Shown in pieces: positions 17,013 through 25,751 of a stretch of DNA of 46,994 bases. The notes beneath the pieces are model-generated. The model did no database searches. It saw only the letters and a list, made by a program, of their open reading frames with translations, and had not been told where the DNA came from. Both the position numbers and the translations under genes were made by a program. The DNA is from Gammaproteobacteria bacterium (GTDB taxonomy: Bacteria; Pseudomonadota; Gammaproteobacteria; GCA-001735895): assembly GCA_024225395.1 (NCBI GenBank), contig JAAEMR010000253.1:1-46994 (forward strand), written 5' to 3'. Positions within the stretch are counted from its first letter, which is position 1; each line of letters begins with the position of its first letter.

Positions 17013-17471
17013 TCACTTACCTTTAAAGTTAATTACTTTTCCTTGCTCACCTTTTGAAAAGGTAAAACTATCTTCAGACACTCCATCAAGTGACCACCCA
17101 TAAATTTTTTCTTTTATTCTTAAACGAATAATTTTCCCATTTTTCAAGTCCTTAATAACTGCAAGAATTCCCTCGTTTGTCAACGCTATTCCTAGAGCTT
17201 GTACCTTCAAGTCTTCAATAACGGGTTTTCTCTTCACCTTTTTCTTTTTAACAACCTTTTTTGATTTCTCTCGACTTTCAACAAATAAAGGCCTTTCTGT
17301 AATGGATTCATATTCACCAATATTTCCAAGTTTTTTTACACTAAGATCTTCCTGATTAAAATTGACATTATATTCCTCGCTTTCGATTTCCTTGTTTTGA
17401 AGAATATTCACTACAAAAAAATAAGTTAAAAATAACGCGATAAGTAAAATTAATGTAAAAAAATATCTCAT
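17013..17471 (-). CDS. GspC-like inner-membrane protein (HR domain only)
   Basis: The 152-residue protein has one N-terminal transmembrane helix (residues 4-24), a charged linker with lysine cluster (KKVVKKKKVKRKP) and a small C-terminal domain: LKVQALGIALTNEGILAVI, KNGKIIRLRIKEKIYGWSLD and DSFTFSKGEQGKVINFK. This resembles the homology region of GspC or the similar domain of PilP, which contacts the secretin. The PERPLF-like motif (ITERPLFVESR) before it is typical of GspC. No PDZ domain is present, making it shorter than classical GspC. Its position just before gspD fits a link between the platform and the pore. Confidence 0.65.
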   Translation of the reverse strand: MRYFFTLILLIALFLTYFFVVNILQNKEIESEEYNVNFNQEDLSVKKLGNIGEYESITERPLFVESREKSKKVVKKKKVKRKPVIEDLKVQALGIALTNEGILAVIKDLKNGKIIRLRIKEKIYGWSLDGVSEDSFTFSKGEQGKVINFKGK

Positions 17472-17516
17472 AATAAAATTATACGAAAGTTAATTTCTGC
17501 TTTTGTCCAGGAAAAA

Positions 17517-18116
17517 TCATTGCGTATTTCCTCTAAAAAAAGCACTTACTACGAGAATGACTTCCAGCTTATCCACATTACCCTGAGTTTTCACTAGAGC
17601 TTTGTACCTGAGTTGAGTTCTTTTTATATCTAGCTCTTTGATAATCAATGTAGGTGAAGAATTTTCAATCATATAAATAATATTTTTTACTCCATTATGA
17701 CCAATATTCTTCATTCTTATCTCGATAGAGGTTTCTGTATAATGGTCAAACTCAACAAATGGATTAGTTTTAATTGATAATATTTTTGCCTTTGATTTTG
17801 AAACTATCAAATTCTTTATTTTATTCTGAAGTTCGGTTGATGCTGTAGAAGGTTTACTATTCGTCAGAAAAATTTTATTTTTATCAAGTTTTTTCTTTTG
17901 AATTGAAATTTTTGATTTCAGCTCGGCTTCTTTATCAAGAATCGACTCTACCTTGGAAATTTTCTTTAACTTTAAATTGATATCCGTATCAAGTACAAAT
18001 AGCTGATTCAAATAAATATTACTAAAAAGAAAATACCCGGTCATTAAAAAGAAAAGCAATAAAAAAATCGCCAGAAATTTTTCAAGTAAAGGATTTTGTC
18101 GAAAGTTATGCACCAC
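17517..18116 (-). CDS. GspM-like platform protein
   Basis: The 199-residue protein has a single transmembrane helix (about 13-35, FLAIFLLLFFLMTGYFLFS), a coiled-coil stretch (about 45-80) and a C-terminal ferredoxin-like fold domain (about 100-195: AKILSIKTNPFVE, TSIEIRMKNIGHNGVKNIIY, LIIKELDIKRTQ, LEVILVVSAFF). This is the layout of the GspM or PilO proteins of secretion and pilus platforms. It overlaps the end of the GspL-like gene by 11 bases, the usual L-M order. GTG start; the next codon is also GTG. Sequence identity to known GspM is low, so the name rests on layout and order. Confidence 0.65.
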   Translation of the reverse strand: MVHNFRQNPLLEKFLAIFLLLFFLMTGYFLFSNIYLNQLFVLDTDINLKLKKISKVESILDKEAELKSKISIQKKKLDKNKIFLTNSKPSTASTELQNKIKNLIVSKSKAKILSIKTNPFVEFDHYTETSIEIRMKNIGHNGVKNIIYMIENSSPTLIIKELDIKRTQLRYKALVKTQGNVDKLEVILVVSAFFRGNTQ

Positions 18117-19635
18117 TTTTGATCCTCAGTAATAACTCAAAAGATTCCTTATCTGTCCGGGAATTTTTAGTGATCGAAGAAACAAATTTAATACTTTCGA
18201 ATAGACCGGTATCGCTAAGCTCATCAGAAACTGTAGTTGCTGAAATAGCTTCACCCTTTATTCTGATTTCATTATTTTTAAAGCTATATCGTGAAAGCCA
18301 GGCCTGCTGGTCAATTTCATCACTCATTATAGAAAGAAATTTAGTCAGCCTGGGGACATCACTAATTTGTTGTGATAGCGTTTCTCCAAATTTTGACTCA
18401 GCACTAATCGAGTTCATAGAACTGATAATACTCTGAACTCTCTTCATTTCCTCCGGTGAGCTCACCATCAAAGTATCGTTATATTGATGATATAAATAAT
18501 AAGGCAATACTAATAATGTAATCAATAGCGCAGAATTTAACATTAAGTGAACATTAGATACTTTAAATAACGAGTACCATTTAGTCTCTGAAGTTATTTC
18601 AACAAAATTAATTTTTCTACCTAATTTTTCAAAAAAACTTTTTGTAGTACACAAAAGTCCTTTCTTGATATATGGCTCAAGTACTGCGTTCAATAATTCA
18701 AAATCTTGTAATTTTATAACCACCACTTCCACAGTTACTTTGTCCGATACTGAATTGAAGTTTAAAGAATAAAAATATCTTACCTCATGTAAATTAAGTG
18801 GAATGTGTTTTTGCAGGTCAAAACGCAAAACATTCTCAATGTTTTGCGTAACCTGAACAGGATAGCTCAAATTAACCTTAAAAACTTTGTCGTCGGGAAA
18901 CAGATAAAGGCACTTTTTACTACCTTGATACATTGCCAAAAGTCTTGCAACAACCTCAAATTCTTTTAGTGAATCAGGACTATTACCATTATTTTTCTGG
19001 GACTCATCTTCAACTTTTATTTCATCAAAATCATGCTTAATTAATGAAGATTCAACTTTCCTGATTTTTCCACCTTCATTGTGAAAAACCACTGTATTTT
19101 CCTTGGCTTCATCATTGAGATTAATTAACTGCCCCTGATCATTCTTTATTATGATCGTATCTTCATCAGAGTCAGAATTAGTATCTAAATATTGTGTTGT
19201 AATATCCTCATCATCAAATAAAGTTGCATCCACATCTTGCTTAATATTGACAGCTTGTAAGCTAACTACATTAGACTTTCCTGTGTCCACACTATCAATT
19301 TTATCTGTAGCTGAAGATTCCTGAATATTACTCAAAATTTGCTGTTCAGCAGAAAAATGTCCACTATCTACTCCTGATAAACTACTAAAACCAGAACTTG
19401 ATTTTATACTTTGATCTATACCTTCTATTTTTTGTTCTACATTTAAAGAAATAGAATCAATAATCTTTCCTCTATCGGTCTGAATAAATACAGTATTACC
19501 CTGATTAACTATAACGAGATCAATATCCTTATTTAAACCTCCAAAAAATAAAGTCCAGCTATGTGGCAAGCAAGAAACCAGAGTTGAATACCACCATTTA
19601 AAAAAATTAATTAATTTTGTAATAACTAACTTCAT
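18106..19635 (-). CDS. GspL-like platform protein with long acidic insertion
   Basis: The 509-residue protein has GspL/PilM-like segments: an early beta-rich piece (KDIDLVIVNQGNTVFIQTDR) and a later one (VENVLRFDL-type: IENVLRFDLQKHIPLNLHEV, then RYFYSLNFNS). These are interrupted by about 150 residues rich in Ser, Asp and Glu (about 85-235). A transmembrane helix lies near 365-383 (LMLNSALLITLLVLPYYLY), followed by a PilN-like periplasmic domain (ISDVPRLTKFLSIMSDEIDQ, AWLSRYSFKNNEIRIKGEA). It should link the GspE ATPase to the platform. It starts with ATGA overlapping the upstream stop and overlaps the GspM-like gene. The insertion is unusual for the family. Confidence 0.65.
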   Translation of the reverse strand: MKLVITKLINFFKWWYSTLVSCLPHSWTLFFGGLNKDIDLVIVNQGNTVFIQTDRGKIIDSISLNVEQKIEGIDQSIKSSSGFSSLSGVDSGHFSAEQQILSNIQESSATDKIDSVDTGKSNVVSLQAVNIKQDVDATLFDDEDITTQYLDTNSDSDEDTIIIKNDQGQLINLNDEAKENTVVFHNEGGKIRKVESSLIKHDFDEIKVEDESQKNNGNSPDSLKEFEVVARLLAMYQGSKKCLYLFPDDKVFKVNLSYPVQVTQNIENVLRFDLQKHIPLNLHEVRYFYSLNFNSVSDKVTVEVVVIKLQDFELLNAVLEPYIKKGLLCTTKSFFEKLGRKINFVEITSETKWYSLFKVSNVHLMLNSALLITLLVLPYYLYHQYNDTLMVSSPEEMKRVQSIISSMNSISAESKFGETLSQQISDVPRLTKFLSIMSDEIDQQAWLSRYSFKNNEIRIKGEAISATTVSDELSDTGLFESIKFVSSITKNSRTDKESFELLLRIKSGA

Positions 19636-21158
19636 ATCGGTTTATCTCCCTGGGGACAATATTCAGAAACAGGGCCGACAATAGCTCTTTGTTTTGGTGC
19701 ACCTGATACAGAGTTAAAATAAGTATAATTGGGAAAGCTATTTAACATATGTTCAATAATTTCCAATAAGTATGCTCGGGAAAAATGCCCTGCCAGTTGA
19801 TGTATAGAATCTGTTAACAGGCTATAGGCATACAGATTCATCAGTAAACTCTCACTGTCTGTATTTTCCATACCAAACTTCCTTGTTAAAACATCAGCTC
19901 GAATTGTTCTGGTATCTCTTTTTAGCATTTTTCCATAATCTGTCACCCAGCATAAGTTTGAGTTGCTATTTTCATGTAAAAAATGATTTAATTTTTTAAA
20001 GGTGACAGAATCACTCATTAACATCAAAATTTTAATTTTCTGATTAACCGGACATTTTAATTGATGTAAATGTTGTGCGAAGTTGATATCTACTTTGGTA
20101 ATGATAGTACCTTCTATTCCACAAACTTCATTAAATTGCTTTTCTATTGAACTGTAGAAGGATTGTTGAACTTCAAGTGTATCTATTTGACTTGTTTTTA
20201 TATTTTGCAATTTACCTTCAAAATCAAAATATAATAAATTGTTTTTGTTTTGGCGTATTTTTTCGTCAAGAAAATCTTTTTGTTGTTTAACTGTATCGCG
20301 AAAAACAAAATTATAATAATCCCCCTTAGTTTTCACTGATCCATGTGCAAAAAGGCATGGAACCTCCATTTCATCGCAAAACGATCCCACTACCGAATAA
20401 TCACTTTTGATAAACGGAGAAAGTATCACAAAAACGGGTTGCTTCTTATAGAGCTCTTTCAGCTGCTGTTGCCATAAATCGGGAGAGCCTTTTAACTCCC
20501 AGGCGACCAGGTTCCAGTGACGATAGGATTCATATTGAGGTATTTTTTGAACTGGTGAATATTTTTTTCTTTTGAGTTCCCCCCGGGTCAATGAATTTTT
20601 CATATCAAACAGCCTTTGCATAAATTGCAAATGCTGTTGTTTTTTCCTTGCCGTTAGCCGGGAATCAATAACTGTAGCAATGTTAATTACTTCTGAGTCA
20701 ACACCAGGGTCATTTTTAGCATATAGGGTTTTCAGGTACTCCACTAAATGCTCTGTCTGTTTTTCAGAAATCACATAACGTGGCATTAAAGGATCAGCAA
20801 CATCTCCATTTGAATTTATACCTGTTGTTAATAATCTTTGAAGTGATTTAACATCATATGCTTTGCGTTTATTCTGAATAGAATAAAAACGAGAATCATC
20901 ATCTAAGGGTTGATTAACTCCCAGAAAGTTCCAGCTTACAGGTGGAATAGTTTTACCCGACTCAGAAGTTCCAAGCCCAGACTCTCTATGACAGTTTACA
21001 CAGGCTAATGCTGCACCAGATTCAAGGTCATTTATATACGATTTAATTACCTGACCTTGACCATTCAGTCCATCCAGATAAATTTTTTGCCCCTCATTCT
21101 CAATTGCATAACAAATTGGCAATGCTAATATTTGGAAAAATATTACAAGCCATTTCAT
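19632..21158 (-). CDS. Cytochrome c fused to a periplasmic-binding-protein-like domain
   Basis: The 508-residue protein begins with a signal peptide (MKWLVIFFQILALPICYA). Residues about 20-155 form a class I cytochrome c: one heme site ALACVNCH (Cys53, Cys56, His57) and a probable distal Met in DPLMPRYVISEKQTEHLVEY. The remaining 350 residues (about 200-500) look like a type 1 periplasmic binding protein of the branched-chain amino-acid type (PVFVILSPFIKSDYSVVGSF, VEVPCLFAHGS-like MEVPCLFAHGS, IKILMLMSDSVTFKKLNHFL, ADVLTRKFG). The ATG at 21158 overlaps the protease stop (ATGA); an ATG eight codons upstream is the alternative. It sits inside the secretion operon, suggesting redox sensing or a redox partner for a secreted enzyme. 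Confidence 0.75.
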   Translation of the reverse strand: MKWLVIFFQILALPICYAIENEGQKIYLDGLNGQGQVIKSYINDLESGAALACVNCHRESGLGTSESGKTIPPVSWNFLGVNQPLDDDSRFYSIQNKRKAYDVKSLQRLLTTGINSNGDVADPLMPRYVISEKQTEHLVEYLKTLYAKNDPGVDSEVINIATVIDSRLTARKKQQHLQFMQRLFDMKNSLTRGELKRKKYSPVQKIPQYESYRHWNLVAWELKGSPDLWQQQLKELYKKQPVFVILSPFIKSDYSVVGSFCDEMEVPCLFAHGSVKTKGDYYNFVFRDTVKQQKDFLDEKIRQNKNNLLYFDFEGKLQNIKTSQIDTLEVQQSFYSSIEKQFNEVCGIEGTIITKVDINFAQHLHQLKCPVNQKIKILMLMSDSVTFKKLNHFLHENSNSNLCWVTDYGKMLKRDTRTIRADVLTRKFGMENTDSESLLMNLYAYSLLTDSIHQLAGHFSRAYLLEIIEHMLNSFPNYTYFNSVSGAPKQRAIVGPVSEYCPQGDKPI

Positions 21159-22960
21159 TTTAAAAAACGCCTTCCAAACCATAGCAGTACAAGCAAAAAC
21201 AACTGGAGAATACCAGTGGAGGATCCTCCTATAACATCTTCTTCCTCTTCGATATTTTTGTCATTATCTATTATAGTAATTTTTTTCTTTAAATTATTAG
21301 ATGTAATAATTAGATTGAATGATTCTTTATTTTCACGCACATCATCATTAACTAATTCAATACCAATTAGTTTTTGACTTTCACCGGCTAAAAACTCTAC
21401 CATTGTTGAAACACTAATAAAATCAGAACCATTTAAAGCTGTATCATTTTCTGAAATTATTGTTACTGCCTGTTCAGTTGAAATATCACCCGTTCGAAGC
21501 AAACTGATTTCAATGCTAGACTCATCTTCCTTGAAAACATATTTTGCAGATGAAAATGTAACTTCACTGGGCATTCTATCGATATTGTCATTCAACATCA
21601 GATTCATAGCACCATCTACTTTAACCAATCCATTTCCAAAATCTGTATCATCACCCGATTTACCCAGGTCTTTAGCTGAATCAAACAGGGCATTTCTAAA
21701 TTTATAGTGATCAACTGAAGAATCAAACTGACTCCTTAACAGAGCAAGTGCTCCACTCACATGAGGAGAGGAAAAAGAAGTACCGGTATTTTCACCTGTA
21801 TTTCTAATAGCAGAGACACTTCCCAGACTCTTCTCGGCGGCAACAATATCTACTCCCGGAGCCATCAGTGAAGGTAGTACTTTATCTTCACATAAGTTGG
21901 GTCCACGACTGCTTGATGACAATATGGTTTCAACTGAGGAATTAAAAGTATCTACCGCTCCAACAGAAATAACATCCTTATGATAGGATGGCGCAAGCCT
22001 TGAACCGGCTGTAGAACCAGAATTACCTACAGCAAAAACTATATCAATTCCCAGAGCATTGATAGCATCCAGAGAATCATTAAAATCTGTATTGGTACAA
22101 CTACCTTCAGTATTTGCCATCCCCCAGGAATTTTGAACAATATCAGGGTAATCATCTGTAGTTGAATCTTCATCGGGATCCAGCACCCATTGAAGAGCTT
22201 CCTGAATTGTACTTATAGATGAACTTGCGGTAGCACCATTTAGGGTATTAGAAAATATTTTTGCCGCAATCCATTGTGCATTAGGCGCTACACCTAAATA
22301 AGCTCCCGTTTTATTTTCATTTCCACCTAGAACTATACTGGCAACGGCCGTACCATGACCCGAAAAATCTGTTGGTTCATCGGAACCATTTACCGGATCA
22401 AACCAGCTATTTGAACCACCTCGCCAACGGGATTTTAGAGTCGCATGTTCAATATCAACTCCTGAATCCATTATTGCTACAACCACTCCTTGACCTCTAA
22501 ATCCGGTATTCCAGATAGATTCCACCCCGATATCAAATAAATTATTTTGTACTAATTCATCCGAAGGTAATGAAAGAGTAGAGGTTCCCAGCATATCGAC
22601 TTTATATTTTTTGTCAGTTCTTACATGAGAGACAAAAGATAGCGAGTTCAACCTGTCAATATACTGGATAGAAATTGTAATGGCAGCCGATTGATTTACC
22701 CACAAACTACGCTTTATTTCCAGATCAGTATCAGCTAACTCGAACTTTAACCGGTCAATATTTTCCTGTTGTTTACTTCGTAAAAAATCAAAAGCTTTAC
22801 TTTTTTCTTTTCTAATCCTGCCTGTTATATCAATAGAATTTGTGAAATAAACCAGGTATTGGTCAGAAATATTGCCTGCCTGTTTTAGTAAAGCCTGAGC
22901 ATAAGAAGTATCAATAAAGGAAAAAAAAAAAAAAAAAAAAGGAATTATTTTGCCCTTCAT
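21155..22960 (-). CDS. Subtilisin-family (S8) serine protease with GlyGly-CTERM tail
   Basis: The 601-residue protein has a signal peptide containing six consecutive Phe, a propeptide-like region (about 30-125) and an S8 catalytic domain with Asp165 (VAIMDSGVD), His202 (SGHGTAVAS), oxyanion Asn313 (FAVGNSGS) and Ser395 (GTSFSSPHVSGAL). A Calx-beta-like domain follows (about 465-565, ending ITIIDND). The C-terminus, GGSSTG then ILQLFLLVLLWFG then RRFLK, is a GlyGly-CTERM signal, normally cut by a rhombosortase on proteins exported by T2SS. It is therefore probably a substrate of this secretion system and may process other exported proteins. Start overlaps the upstream stop (TAATG). Confidence 0.9.
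   Translation of the reverse strand: MKGKIIPFFFFFFSFIDTSYAQALLKQAGNISDQYLVYFTNSIDITGRIRKEKSKAFDFLRSKQQENIDRLKFELADTDLEIKRSLWVNQSAAITISIQYIDRLNSLSFVSHVRTDKKYKVDMLGTSTLSLPSDELVQNNLFDIGVESIWNTGFRGQGVVVAIMDSGVDIEHATLKSRWRGGSNSWFDPVNGSDEPTDFSGHGTAVASIVLGGNENKTGAYLGVAPNAQWIAAKIFSNTLNGATASSSISTIQEALQWVLDPDEDSTTDDYPDIVQNSWGMANTEGSCTNTDFNDSLDAINALGIDIVFAVGNSGSTAGSRLAPSYHKDVISVGAVDTFNSSVETILSSSSRGPNLCEDKVLPSLMAPGVDIVAAEKSLGSVSAIRNTGENTGTSFSSPHVSGALALLRSQFDSSVDHYKFRNALFDSAKDLGKSGDDTDFGNGLVKVDGAMNLMLNDNIDRMPSEVTFSSAKYVFKEDESSIEISLLRTGDISTEQAVTIISENDTALNGSDFISVSTMVEFLAGESQKLIGIELVNDDVRENKESFNLIITSNNLKKKITIIDNDKNIEEEEDVIGGSSTGILQLFLLVLLWFGRRFLK
22921..22940. repeat. Run of 20 A (20 T in the coding strand) in the protease signal peptide
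   Basis: Twenty consecutive A on the plus strand encode the end of CCT, six TTT codons and the first base of TCC, at codons 7-14 of the protease gene. A change of one base by slippage would put the gene out of frame, so this could switch expression, or it could be a sequencing-length error. Confidence 0.95.
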
Positions 22961-23397
22961 TACTGCAGTACCAGTTCAGAAGATACTTGATTTTTTATCT
23001 GTATTTTAACTCTGTCACCTTTAAGCATATGCTGCCCTTCATTGGAAAACATAGCTATGTAGTTTTTTCCTTTTTTAATAAACCTTCGATTCGATTTTAA
23101 AAATCCGACGGTTGAACCATATGGAACACTGAGCTTTGCTCTGCTTTTCATGGATAAAAGATACGGAAACTCTTTTCTGTCAGAGAGTATCAATGCCTTT
23201 TCAGCATCAAGTACTTTATAGCGAAATTCAATCATAAAACCATTCGCAGTAACCCGAAGATGTACTGGCTCAATCCCCCAATCTCCCTGTAAATCAATAG
23301 GCTTCAAGTCCTGTGCATAGGCTCCTGGAACTGTAAGTAAAAATAAAAAAATCAGCACGAATAAATTCTTCATCTGAAAAAAAATGTTTCCTTTCAT
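22960..23397 (-). CDS. Exported protein of unknown function
   Basis: The 145-residue protein has a signal peptide (MKNLFVLIFLFLLTVPGAYA within residues 9-28). The mature part is beta-rich and basic: DWGIEPVHLRVTANGFMIEF, LSVPYGSTVGFLKSNRRFIK, NYIAMFSNEGQHMLKGDRVK. I do not recognise the family. It has no cysteine, heme site or membrane anchor. AAGG eight bases before the first ATG supports that start. It lies between gspK and the protease gene, overlapping the protease start, and so belongs to the secretion operon. A role as chaperone, inhibitor or partner of the protease is possible, but is only inferred from position. Confidence 0.7.
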   Translation of the reverse strand: MKGNIFFQMKNLFVLIFLFLLTVPGAYAQDLKPIDLQGDWGIEPVHLRVTANGFMIEFRYKVLDAEKALILSDRKEFPYLLSMKSRAKLSVPYGSTVGFLKSNRRFIKKGKNYIAMFSNEGQHMLKGDRVKIQIKNQVSSELVLQ

Positions 23398-23422
23398 TTC
23401 ATTAACCTTCTTTAAACAGAGT

Positions 23423-24223
23423 TTAAACTGCCTCTTTCAATATTATGTTTTCGAGCACAACTTTATAGCTTTTCTGTCGATGGTCATATTTCAGAAAAAT
23501 TCTATAAACAAGATCTTCAAGAGTAATGTAAACTCTAAAATAACTTCCAATATCATCAGAGTATGCTAATCCACGAGTTTCCAAAGAATCAACTATGGAA
23601 TTTCTTAACTGCTCACGCTCAATTTCATCACTTGTTTCAAGCAGTTTACGAACACTGAATTGATCAACCCCTGGAAGCAGAACCAATACATTTTCAGGCG
23701 AATACGATGGATTCACCTCATCTTCATGAAAAATACTCACAATTTGAATTAATTTATCAAGAACCTCCTTATTTATAGCTTCAAACTGATGTAACTCATC
23801 AAAACTATTATAATTTAGCGTTTCATCTGATTTTACTACATCTAATATATTTTCAGTAGTTGATTGGTCAATATTAATCAAATTAAAAATATATTTTAGT
23901 GATTCATTTCTCAGTTTATAAAATGATATAAAACCTACTTCATTAAATATTTGAATACCTATATCCTGATTATTCAAATTTATAGTATATTTTTTATCTT
24001 TCCATTGGTTAGTAATAATTTTAAAAATTGCAAATTGAACCGCTGAATTTACCTGCATTCGATTTTTTAACTGAGCAGATACAGCAGAGTGATTAAGAGT
24101 AATCACACGATTTGAGGATGTCAACTGAAAAGCCAAAATTGAAATTACCACCAAAATCCATAATACGTAAATCAGTACAGCACCTAAGTATTTCTTTTTA
24201 ACCAGGGCATGCCTTTTTCTCAT
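23423..24223 (-). CDS. gspK: Minor pseudopilin GspK
   Basis: The 266-residue protein starts with a basic leader and GAVLIYVLWILVVISILAFQ, a prepilin-type helix without the Glu5 found in other pseudopilins, which is typical of GspK at the tip. A large globular domain follows (residues about 45-260), including SFYKLRNESLKYIFNLINI and PSYSPENVLVLLPGVDQFSV, which resemble the helix-hairpin-helix-like parts of GspK. It begins directly after the gspJ stop (TAA-ATG). It should complete the tip complex with GspI and GspJ. Confidence 0.85.
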   Translation of the reverse strand: MRKRHALVKKKYLGAVLIYVLWILVVISILAFQLTSSNRVITLNHSAVSAQLKNRMQVNSAVQFAIFKIITNQWKDKKYTINLNNQDIGIQIFNEVGFISFYKLRNESLKYIFNLINIDQSTTENILDVVKSDETLNYNSFDELHQFEAINKEVLDKLIQIVSIFHEDEVNPSYSPENVLVLLPGVDQFSVRKLLETSDEIEREQLRNSIVDSLETRGLAYSDDIGSYFRVYITLEDLVYRIFLKYDHRQKSYKVVLENIILKEAV

Positions 24224-24799
24224 TTATCTACGCCCCGTACTTCTTATCCACTCCATTATTTCAGTACCGGGCAACTCAATAATTATTTTAATAAATTCAG
24301 GAAATTGATTCTTTAATTGCCAGTTATCTACCCATCCTTCAGATGATAAATATTGAAAACTAATTTCATCCAATTTGATACCTGTTGATATTTGAAACTG
24401 CCTGTTAGATTTATATTCAGCATCAAACTTACGGTAAGAAACATAAAGTTCATCATCACTATGAAACAATCTAAAAACACGAAAACCTGGTACATCAAAA
24501 TTTTTACTGTATGCACGAGAAATTAACTGAAGAGAGTTTTCCTGCCCCTTAAAAAAATCATCTTTTTGAAATTGATAGACTAAATCTTTTTGATGTAAAC
24601 TTTTTTCAATAATTTGTGAAACCAGGTTGCTTAACAACAATTTATCAGCCCTAATTTCATGGTGAACTTTTGAACGTATCTGGTACTGAATTAAATTACT
24701 AATAACCTGATAGGAACTGATAAAAATTATACTACTCAACACAATTGAAACGAGCATTTCAACTAAAGTAAAACCCTGTCGGTAAAATGTAGAATTCAC
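24224..24799 (-). CDS. gspJ: Minor pseudopilin GspJ
   Basis: The 191-residue protein has a short leader and the prepilin site QG-FTLVEMLVSIVLSSIIF, with Gly at -1 and Glu at +5 of the mature form, followed by a globular domain of about 150 residues (ISRAYSKNFDVPGFRVFRLF, YVSYRKFDAEY, FPEFIKIIIEL). Length and order match GspJ. GTG start at 24799 with GGGA upstream. It belongs to the tip of the secretion pseudopilus, together with GspI and GspK. Confidence 0.85.
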   Translation of the reverse strand: MNSTFYRQGFTLVEMLVSIVLSSIIFISSYQVISNLIQYQIRSKVHHEIRADKLLLSNLVSQIIEKSLHQKDLVYQFQKDDFFKGQENSLQLISRAYSKNFDVPGFRVFRLFHSDDELYVSYRKFDAEYKSNRQFQISTGIKLDEISFQYLSSEGWVDNWQLKNQFPEFIKIIIELPGTEIMEWIRSTGRR

Positions 24800-24849
24800 T
24801 TAATCCCACCAACTCTACAAACAAAAAGATAAGCTAATAAAAACAAGAT

Positions 24850-25215
24850 TTAGTTTACCTCGCTAATATTCAATACATCCCATACAAAAGTGTTACTTTC
24901 ATTTGATACAGAATGAGTTGATTGCTGTAAAATTTTTTCCTTATCCTTTTGAGAGAACGAATCCATAATAAATGTTGAAACAGTCCAGTTATAATTATAA
25001 TAATGATCAGCTTGTATAAGTTGTTGTTCAATACCTATCTTTGAGACTTCTGTAAGATCATAAATCATCTGAACTTTTTGATAAGCATCGTAAGATAAGT
25101 GATAGTGATAAACCTGACCGGAAACATAATCCAGAACCGCTACCAATGAAGATGTAAAGATAACAAAACCTACCAGCACCTCTAATAAGGTAATTCCTTT
25201 CTGTCGAGAGTACAT
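24850..25215 (-). CDS. gspI: Minor pseudopilin GspI
   Basis: The ATG at 25215 is chosen because AAAGGT lies seven bases before it and gives a normal short leader, MYSRQKG-ITLLEVLVGFVI, with Gly at -1 and Glu at +5. The mature part of about 110 residues has a small globular domain (YHYHLSYDAYQKVQMIYDLT, YYNYNWTVSTFIM), which fits GspI. An ATG seven codons upstream would give a longer leader. The prepilin peptidase needed for processing is not in the window. Confidence 0.8.
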   Translation of the reverse strand: MYSRQKGITLLEVLVGFVIFTSSLVAVLDYVSGQVYHYHLSYDAYQKVQMIYDLTEVSKIGIEQQLIQADHYYNYNWTVSTFIMDSFSQKDKEKILQQSTHSVSNESNTFVWDVLNISEVN

Positions 25216-25274
25216 ATGATTACCTTTTAACAACATCGCTTATTTCTCTTATATTTAAATAAAATAAATAAAAA

Positions 25275-25751
25275 CTATACTGGCTTAACATGATGTTTGG
25301 TTGTGATTTTACCTGAAATCCAGGTTAAGATAATTTCGATTAGTTCGTTCTCTGATTCTAGTGCCACTACCCCTCCTGAAGAACTGGCATCAGCATAAAA
25401 TGTGATTGCTACCAGATCTTTTTCAATAAGTTGTCTCTCTGCAGTTTTAATCGTTATAGAAACATCTTCTGGTAAATTCACAGTTTCATCAATGAAATAA
25501 AAAGAGTTATTGGAAAAATCTACTTCAACCTGAAACTGTCTGTTTTCACGTATTGCACGTTGCTGAACCAACTTCATATTCTGAACAATTTTGGTTGTGT
25601 ATGTTTTTAAAGTATCCTTTTTATTAAACATCACAAAAGAGATTGACCCCACTATAATTGACATGATAGTCAAGACAACCAGTAGCTCTACCAGGCTAAA
25701 AGCCTTTTGGGAATGAACTTTAACCTCCCCAGTTAGTAATATCTTTATCAT
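25275..25751 (-). CDS. gspH: Minor pseudopilin GspH
   Basis: The 158-residue protein carries the prepilin helix FSLVELLVVLTIMSIIVGSI and a beta-rich C-terminal domain (QFQVEVDFSNNSFYFIDETV, LVAITFYADASSSGGVVALE), as in GspH. The residue before the predicted cleavage is Ala (QKA-FSLVE), not the usual Gly. The ATG at 25751 (or GTG at 25763) lies inside gspG, an overlap of about 30 bases. A strong GGGGAGG lies further in, at the end of gspG, without a standard start codon after it, so the exact start is uncertain. Confidence 0.75.
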   Translation of the reverse strand: MIKILLTGEVKVHSQKAFSLVELLVVLTIMSIIVGSISFVMFNKKDTLKTYTTKIVQNMKLVQQRAIRENRQFQVEVDFSNNSFYFIDETVNLPEDVSITIKTAERQLIEKDLVAITFYADASSSGGVVALESENELIEIILTWISGKITTKHHVKPV

